The translations under genes were made by a program, and so were the position numbers. DNA of 17,186 nucleotides from Ettlia oleoabundans (taxonomy: Eukaryota; Chlorophyta; Chlorophyceae; Chlamydomonadales): the NCBI GenBank assembly GCA_019693395.1, contig JAAMXP010002570.1, forward strand, positions 1 through 17,186. The letters are read 5' to 3'. How positions within the stretch are numbered: the stretch's first letter is position 1; every line of letters begins with the position of its first letter. This document shows, piece by piece, positions 11,237-17,186 of the stretch. Under the pieces are notes generated by a model. It did no database searches. It saw only the letters and a program-made list of their open reading frames with translations, and was not told the DNA's origin.

Positions 11237-13123
11237 CTGCAGCACATAGGAAGAGAAAGGGAAGCGACGAAAGTAAACGACAAAGAACAGAATAGAGTGA
11301 GTTGCCGCACTGACACTTCAGGAGATGCACGCACATAAACCTCATGCTTTACGCAGCTGAAAGCAGCTGCCGTGAGCAACGCTGGTGGGCAGAAGTGCTG
11401 CCATGCGCTGGCAGCAGACTCACCTCCTCCTCAGTGCCCTGCAGGGCGTTCTTGGCCTCAATCAGGCAAGGGGTCATGCCCAGCAGGATGACAGCCACGG
11501 TAGCCTCAGCACCCACGGAAGAGGTGAAGACTGCACCCAGGTGCGATAAGGTGACTCGCACAGCAGAGGTTAGTAATCACCAACTGACTGAAAAACGAAT
11601 GGAATGAGTTTGCTTGCTGACATAGCTGCACCCCGCGGAACATGAACAGGCAACGGCTATCTTCGCTCCCGTTACACTCAACAACAACACTGACCCAGCA
11701 ATTTACTGCGCCAACTCACTGTTGTTGTGGCCGGGGTCGGCAAGGTGTGCCTGCAAGCATTCAATGGGGCCCTTGCCCTGCACCGCGGCCTGGCTGCAGA
11801 AGCCCAGGAAGGCAAGCATGGCGAGGCGGCCGTTCTTCAGCTCCTTCAGCCGCGTCTCGTCGCTGCGCATGCCCATGGGGTCAAAGGGAGCAATAGGGCC
11901 CAGGCCGGTCTCGCCGGTCTTCTCGTATGCGCGCACGCGGAAGGCCTCCAGCACGGCGAAGGTGGCCACCTCAATGGCAATTAGGGTTTTCAGGTCGAAG
12001 GAGGACTCAACCTTGGCACCAGCTTCCCACCAGTTGCCCAGCCCAACCTGCACGAAGCGAGGTGTGATGGCAAAGCGGAGGCTGTCAGCCAAACACGGGC
12101 AGGTGGTGTTCGGAAGGAGAAACCAGTACGGTTGAATCTCCATGCACTACAGCACATGATGGCAGGCAATCCGCATGATATACAACCCCCATGAATTAGA
12201 TTCCAGGTGCACCGCAAAGGTGCTGCCACAACAAGCAGCAGCCATGTGAAGCAACCTGCAGCTGCGGCAACGCACCAGGTCGGTGAACAGGATGCCAGCC
12301 ACAGCTGCCATTGCCCAGCGGCCGTTCATCAGCTCGCCCTCCCGGTAGTACTTGAGCACATCCTTGTCCTTGCTGCCCAGACGCAGGGGGTCAAAGCCGT
12401 AGTCTGTGCAGGGTGGGTGTAGAGGTAGGGTAGGGTCGGTGTCGCCTGACTTGAATGACAAAACATGACTAACGGGACGCGAAAGCAGCAGATGGGTGGG
12501 CGACAGCTTTGCAAAGATATGAGGGCAGGAGCTGTGCGGGTGTGCTGGGCATGCAGTTGCCCCGAAATTGCTGCGGCATGGGCGACACCATGTTGCTCTA
12601 TGGTCGCACAGCTAGCTGCATGCTGCGACTGCTACAACTGTGCTGCGAGGCACAACGGGTCCTCACCGCCAAGCATGCTGCCGTCCAGGTGCTTGGGAGG
12701 GGTGGCGCCTGGGTACCTGCAGAACAGGGTTTCAAGCAGCACAAACAAGCCCTCTCAGCTGCAGTCCGTGCCACAGCTGGCCAACACCCTCTGCCGTCAG
12801 GCAGTAACACGACTGCAGGCCACTTTTCTGTTGGAGCGTCAATATCAACCTGGCGCTGTTTAGTTTAACACAACGAACCCAATATACCCGAGAACTTCAA
12901 GGAGCAAGGAAGGGCTGGCTGGCCGTTGCTGCCTGAACCAGCGGGAGCAGGCGGCAGCAGTGCCGCGACCCTGCCTCCCCCTTGCCCCATGAATCCTGCC
13001 CATTTACGCCGCAACGCACCAGGTGGGGCGAGCTGCAGCCACCACCACGCGGGCGCCGCGGGTGGGGCGGGCCACACGGGCACCGACACGGCTGGACAGG
13101 GCGGACGCCATTGCGGTGGCCAT
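11213..13123 (-). CDS. LHCI-type chlorophyll a/b-binding protein with C-terminal extension (246 aa)
   Basis: Light-harvesting antenna protein of the thylakoid membrane, Lhca type. Exons: 13123-13020, 12717-12668, 12403-12276, 12047-11720, 11530-11424, 11236-11213 (stop TAA). Residues 1-31 form a transit peptide ([17 protein letters not shown] start). The mature part has [16 protein letters not shown] and DYGFDPL, helix [12 protein letters not shown] (E75, N78, R80), helix C AIEV (E120), helix [11 protein letters not shown] (E163, N166, R168) with Q180, and HLADPGHNN (H195). Beyond this normal end are about 43 further residues with a hydrophobic stretch ([15 protein letters not shown], 213-227) and the tail EEEEFRPIPW, of which the last seven residues come from a 24-nt final exon. 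Asn78 stands at the chlorophyll 603 ligand position. I have an unverified recollection that green-algal Lhca2 has a fourth membrane helix; this gene may be that type. It is divergent from the PSA2-like gene. Confidence 0.93.
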
Positions 13124-13346
13124 TATGGGAATCTATGAGCTGCTACCGGTGGGCTGCGGCTGCTGGATGCGCCAATGGAAGCCTTGTAAAGGAGATGGCC
13201 TTGCAAAATCAGAACCATTCCTGGGTCCATGCTGGGGGTGGGTGAAACCCTCATTTTCTGCTGCCCTCCCTCCGACATAGAATTTGCGACCTGTGACCCA
13301 CTCAAAGGTCAGATTTCCTTTGGAGACTACACGGCGCCTCTGTTCA
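13124..13346. promoter_or_regulatory. Shared divergent promoter region, LHC gene 2 / PSA2-like gene
   Basis: Only 223 bp separate the two start codons, which face away from each other. It must hold both promoters and leaders unless the PSA2-like gene has an upstream non-coding exon. It contains a CCAAT-type element (GCCAATGG near 13169-13176) and an inverted repeat TGACC(8)GGTCA at 13294-13311. These are sequence observations only. Confidence 0.5.
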
Positions 13347-14632
13347 ATGCAGTACCTGTGCACCTGCCGCAATGGCGCGGCCCCCTCCTGTGCACCCGGC
13401 AAGGTGGGCGGTGCAAGTGTCATTAAACCCCAATGCTCCATGATCCAGTGGTAGCAAGTTGACAACCCACTCCTTCTTGCTCGCTGCAGCCCTTCGCGGC
13501 CGTTCCGGCCCGCCCTGGACGCCGTGGAAGCCAGTTGAGGCCGCTGGCGGCTGCGCAGGACGACGAGGCGGTGGCCGGCCAGCAGCAGCAGCAGCAGCAG
13601 GCGCCTCCGCCATTGGTCTCCTCCCGCCGCCAGCTCTTGGTGTTTACTGGCGCAGCAGCGGCAGCAGCAGCAGCAGGTTCGACCAGTGCAAAGGCAGCAG
13701 AGATTGATGCGAACGTCTGCCGTGAATGCGCGGGCACTGGTGCAGTGGCGTGCGACATGTGCGGCGGCACTGGCAAGTGGCGCGCGCTGAGCAGGTGGGT
13801 GCTACAGTACAGAGGCGGAAGACCGTCGATCTGCATATGCAATGTATCACTTTTTCACCACAGCTGTGAAATAAGCTACTTTGTTGGGTTTGAGGCTGCA
13901 TGGGAGTTGTTGTTGCTCTCGGACGCGCAACCCCTCGGTTAATCGTTGTGTTTTGTGCCCTCTTTCTGGCTGCTGCGTTTGCTGTTACTAGCTGGTTTTC
14001 GTGCTGGTCCTTATTAGTTGCTGTTCGCCTTACGGGAATTTGTACTGGTCTGTGCACTGATTCAACCACCATGGCCATCAATGGTGGCCTCATGACTAGG
14101 GGCAGCCTTCCTGATGGGTTAGTGCTTTACTCAGTCCTGTTCCAATTACTTGGGCTCACTGCAGGAAGCGTGCCAAGGACACGTACGAGTTCACAGAGTG
14201 CCCGCAGTGCTACGGCCGTGGCGTTCGCGTCTGCGGCGTCTGCTTCGGCACCGGGCTGCGCAACGTCAGGGGCCTGCTGAGGTAGGGAGGTGCTGGCATG
14301 GCATGGGGCAGGAATGCAGCTGCGCATGACAAACCGGAACAATGAATAACTAAATCGCTGTTGTAGCGATGCATATCGGGTGGGCATGAGATGTGCAGCC
14401 TACATTGTGAACCGCCCCTGTGCGGGTACATGCGGCGTTTCGCAGGCCGCAGGACTGCTGCTCACTCTTAACATATGCTCTGGAGTGCAGGCGCCCTGAG
14501 GCCACCGCATTGGTGGAGCGCATGCAGCACGGTGAGCTGCGGCCAGGCGAAGTGCAGGAGCTGCTGCAGAAGGCCCGCGCTGACCTCGATGCTGCCGATA
14601 GGGCAGCGGCTGCGGGTGGGCCATCCGCATGA
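13347..14632 (+). CDS. PSA2: PSA2-like thylakoid-lumen DnaJ-type zinc-finger protein (206 aa)
   Basis: Probable photosystem I assembly factor of the thylakoid lumen. Exons: 13347-13403, 13490-13794, 14165-14281, 14491-14632 (stop TGA). Order: short transit region; polyglutamine (seven CAG codons, 13580-13600); twin-arginine lumen signal SRRQLLVF (R65, R66), an eight-alanine hydrophobic core and an AKA cleavage site (after residue 88); then four CxxCxGxG-type motifs: CRECAGTG (96/99), CDMCGGTG (107/110), CPQCYGRG (133/136), CGVCFGTG (144/147). The linker [13 protein letters not shown] and the end [20 protein letters not shown] match what I recall of plant PSA2 (Arabidopsis At2g34860). No J domain is present. 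The first exon and start ATG are the least certain part, chosen because they fit phase 0 and a good donor. Other DnaJ zinc-finger plastid proteins (BSD2, LQY1) are alternatives. Confidence 0.82.
13580..13676 (+). repeat. Two CAG-type triplet tracts in different frames
   Basis: CAG x7 at 13580-13600 is read as glutamine, and a GCA/GCG tract of eight codons at 13652-13675 is read as alanine, both in one exon of the PSA2-like gene. The second tract forms the hydrophobic core of the lumen-targeting signal. Confidence 0.9.
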
Positions 14633-15669
14633 ACAAAGGCAGATGCTGTGTATCGCGGCAGCCGTATGATTTGGCCTGAATATTTGTCTTCAACGGTCCC
14701 AACTTCCTTTCATTTCATTGGTCTTGCCTGCCTGGCCTAAGGAATGGCACACTCTCCTGATGCATGAAACCTTAAAACCCCTTCTCTGCGCCCCCTCGGT
14801 CTCCACTTATGTGCGTGTGTGTATGAATAATACAAGCCATGCAATAGTTGAAGTTGCCCTTGCCAGTGCCAGCAGAGTTCAATGAATGAGAGTATAAACA
14901 AGTCGCCATTACTCCAGGCCATTTGCTCCACTCTGGTTCTTGGTTTGAGGAGTAAATGGCATCAACATGAAGTGTGAATCCAGGCTGTGTTGACATTTTT
15001 GACAGCAATGCCACTACACCTATAGTCTGCGCCACAAAGGATCCCAAAGTACACCAGCAGCTACATATGCTTTACTGAGTCCTCGGTCAACCAGTCCTGC
15101 TTGTACCCATACGGTAAAACTGGCGATCCTTCAATGTACTCTTCACCAGCAGGGTATGGCAGAGAAGGGACCAGGCAGCATCACAATGCAAGTGAGCCAA
15201 CGGAGGTTTGGATCTGCGTCCTGAGCGGCTTGGCGTTGCGCTGCGCTGTGCTGGCAATGTGTCTGCTCATGAACACATGCCGTGGTGTTTTCGGGCTTTC
15301 ACTTTTTTGTCGATGCAAGGTAAAACCGCCTGTGCGCCTCTTATGGCTTTGAAGATTTGATTCGGTTCAGGGCGGCCGCTCCCTCAGGGAGATTCGCTAT
15401 AGTTGTAATCTTCATATCTTGTAGTATCGATTTGGCACTGGTATTGCCAGAACAAGCGGCTGCTGTCTGGTCTGCGGAACCCCATAGACGCGCACTTCGG
15501 TATCTCGAGTTGTTGACGTCGGAACGATACATTGTGTGAACCCGATCCCAAAACCCAGCCGCGCAGCGCGGCAGGGCTGTGGGCACACCGGCCGCCGCCC
15601 GCCTGGCGCAGGGCTGCAGGCGGCTGTCGCTGCGTCAGCCACTAAAAGCGAAGCCAGCCTCTTGCGTAC
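14633..15669. other. Intergenic region of about 1 kb without a recognised gene
   Basis: Lies between the PSA2-like stop and the CLC start codon. It likely holds the PSA2-like 3' untranslated region and the CLC promoter and leader. It is less GC-rich than the coding parts. The only plus-strand TGTAA found is at 15404-15408, some 770 bases after the stop, which would mean a long 3' untranslated region. Open stretches on either strand are short and show no family motif. Confidence 0.55.
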
Positions 15670-17152
15670 ATGGCGCCTCGGGTCGGCCCTGCAGTCAGCT
15701 GGGTGGCAGACACCCTTGACTATGAACCTCTGGGGCCCACCATGAGGGCAGCCGTCAGGCGGGACGAGCTGGACGGCACCGCACGTCGCTTCTGGTGCGG
15801 TGTACCTTGATGCGCAATGAGGCTGGCGTAAGTCATTAACCTCAGATAAGCCCTGCATCCTTGACACTGCTGCATCCAACCTGGAATATGTCATCAATGT
15901 GCTGCAGGTATGCCCACGCGGTGATCAGACTGGTTAGCACCATGCTGGCGGGGTGGGCCATTGGCGTGACAGCTGCCACCCTTCAAGCGGCAATCAAGGC
16001 GCTGGTGGGATGGCGCAATGATGTCTTGCAGCTCTTATTTGGCTGCAGTCTGCTCCAGGTGGGCAGGTGGGAAAGTAGGTGGCAAGTTGAGGTGGCACGC
16101 TGGTATTTGCAATGTGGGACTCAATATTTGCCAAGTCCTGCGCTGTAAGGATGGCCCACTGCCTGAGTGCAGGCATATGCGGTGCACCTGGCGATTGCAT
16201 GCGGCCTTGCGATGGCAGGCGCTACCGCCGTGCAGTTCTTGGCTCCCAGAGCTGGAGGGGGAGGGGTCACCTGGGTCATGGCCTTTTTGAATGGCAATGA
16301 CATGTGAGAAGCAGCAGAGGCTGATGTTGTTGCCTTGCGTGTTACTCTATGTTGCTTCGCCCCGCTAGATGGGGCGTACAAGACGTGGTCAGGGGAGCCT
16401 AGGTAGCCAGCTCAATTTGCTGTGTGGAGCTTTATGTTAACACAGGCAAGGAAGGGGCCATGTTGCTCTGTTGTGGGCTGTGCCCTGGCCAGAACACAAC
16501 CCTGCCCACAAACAGTTGCCTACATGTTGGCTACCAACCTGTCAAAGCAGAAATGCATCCCCTGTTCCATCTTATCATCATATAAAGCGGCCTCAGCACC
16601 CGTTGATGTCTACAGCCACGACCTCTTCTCGGCACCTGTCTTCCTGGTCAAGTGGGTGGGCAGCCTGATGATGATGGGTGCTGGCCTGTGCCTGGGTGTA
16701 GAGGCCCCAATGGTGCACCTGGGCTCTTGTGTGGCGTCAATGGCATCAAATGCCGACCAACGTGAGCAAACCTGCGGGTTTTACATTGAACAATGCTGAT
16801 ATCGCTGCCTGTAAGCTGTGGCAGCAGATGTGCCCGGCAATCAGTTGGCTGCAAAGCCCAACAAGGCTCGGACGCGAAGTACTTGGCGCTCTGTTTGCCT
16901 GCTGTAGACCAGGGCTGCACGTGCCTGACCAGACTCCTGGTCGTGCTGAGCTCCATTTCACCAATGTGCTTGCAGGGTTGTGGGCATGGCTGTTGCGCCA
17001 TCGTTGCCTTGTGCGGCTAATTGCTGGCGGATCCGTCATGCTACCAGAAGATGACGCAAGCCTGCTGCTCATGGTTGGGCCACTAAATCGGAACCTGGAG
17101 CGGCGGGAGATGATCAGTGCTGGAGCAGCAGCGGGCATTGCAGCAGCATTTG
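15670..17152 (+). CDS. CLC-type chloride channel/transporter (3' partial)
   Basis: Membrane protein of the CLC anion channel / anion-proton exchanger family. Exons seen: 15670-15794, 15908-16058, 16173-16303, 16616-16761, 16976-17152, continuing beyond the window; 243 residues. It opens MAPRVGPAVSWVADTLDYEP, where TLDYE matches the SLDYE motif before helix B in eukaryotic CLCs. The first helix follows (YAHAVIRLVSTMLAGWAIGV), then a second (AYAVHLAIACGLAMAG). The normal GSGIPEVKAYLNG filter motif is PRAGGGGVTWVMAFLNG (117-133), and GKEGPLVH is GVEAPMVH with the gating Glu kept (E165). The conserved GAAAGIAAAFG ends the window at a GT donor. Splicing of exons 1 to 4 gives exact family spacing. 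The start of exon 5 is less sure, as it adds about 25 residues not usual in the family. Confidence 0.85.
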
Positions 17153-17186
17153 GTGCGACAGAATGATGTGTGGGTGTGGGTGGGGG
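17153..17186 (+). other. Start of a CLC gene intron
   Basis: The donor GTGCGA follows the phase-1 base of the Gly codon in AAAFG. The rest is GT/G-rich non-coding sequence, cut off by the window end. Confidence 0.6.

Noticed and set aside
13459..13707. Plus-strand frame starting ATGACAACCC as the start of the zinc-finger protein
   Set aside because: That frame differs from the one that encodes the twin-arginine signal and CxxCxGxG motifs, so its start cannot belong to the protein.
14772..15352. Short open frames on both strands in the 1-kb gap
   Set aside because: They overlap each other antisense, show no domain, signal or splice support, and are of a length expected by chance.
15555..15575. 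GC-rich hairpin GCCGCGCAGCGCGGC as a terminator or RNA gene
   Set aside because: It is a single short hairpin in an upstream region of a eukaryotic gene, with no other RNA-gene features.

Overview
The window is nuclear DNA from a photosynthetic eukaryote, most likely a chlorophyte green alga, with a trebouxiophyte (Chlorella/Coccomyxa-like) preferred. Protein-coding genes are cut by many short introns (35 complete introns reconstructed, nearly all GT-AG with a clear CAG acceptor). Coding sequence is rich in G and C at third positions, and TGTAA, the usual green-algal polyadenylation signal, follows several stop codons. Two chlorophyll a/b-binding antenna proteins and a thylakoid zinc-finger protein make a green-lineage origin secure. 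The order within the green algae is inference. All gene models were spliced by hand: every exon join keeps the reading frame, and most joins restore a family motif.

Layout, left to right. (1) 73-2926, plus: the 3' two-thirds of a DEAH-box RNA helicase, closest to DHX33. (2) 3231-5939, minus: an unrecognised 424-residue protein with a transit-peptide-like N-terminus, two hydrophobic segments, a basic alpha-helical middle and an acidic tail; one intron carries a perfect 12-bp minisatellite. (3) 6488-8513, minus: an LHCI-type antenna protein whose GFDPLG motif depends on a 12-nt microexon. (4) 8807-10927, minus: an F-box/leucine-rich-repeat protein. (5) 11213-13123, minus: a second LHCI-type antenna protein with an extra C-terminal hydrophobic segment. 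(6) 13347-14632, plus, divergent from gene 5: a thylakoid-lumen DnaJ-type zinc-finger protein of the PSA2 type (photosystem I assembly), with a twin-arginine lumen signal. (7) 15670-17152 and beyond, plus: the 5' part of a CLC-type chloride channel/transporter with an altered anion-filter motif.

Biologically, genes 3, 5 and 6 form a small photosystem I neighbourhood: two LHCI antenna genes plus a putative photosystem I assembly factor that shares a 223-bp divergent promoter region with one of them. Genes 2 to 5 run head to tail on the minus strand with short gaps. The other genes (helicase, F-box protein, CLC channel) have no evident functional tie to this group. No transposon, CRISPR array, tRNA or rRNA was seen. 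Nothing here amounts to a clearly new system. The best leads are the photosystem I clustering, the microexon, the two GC-AG introns, the unknown gene 2 and the divergent CLC filter.
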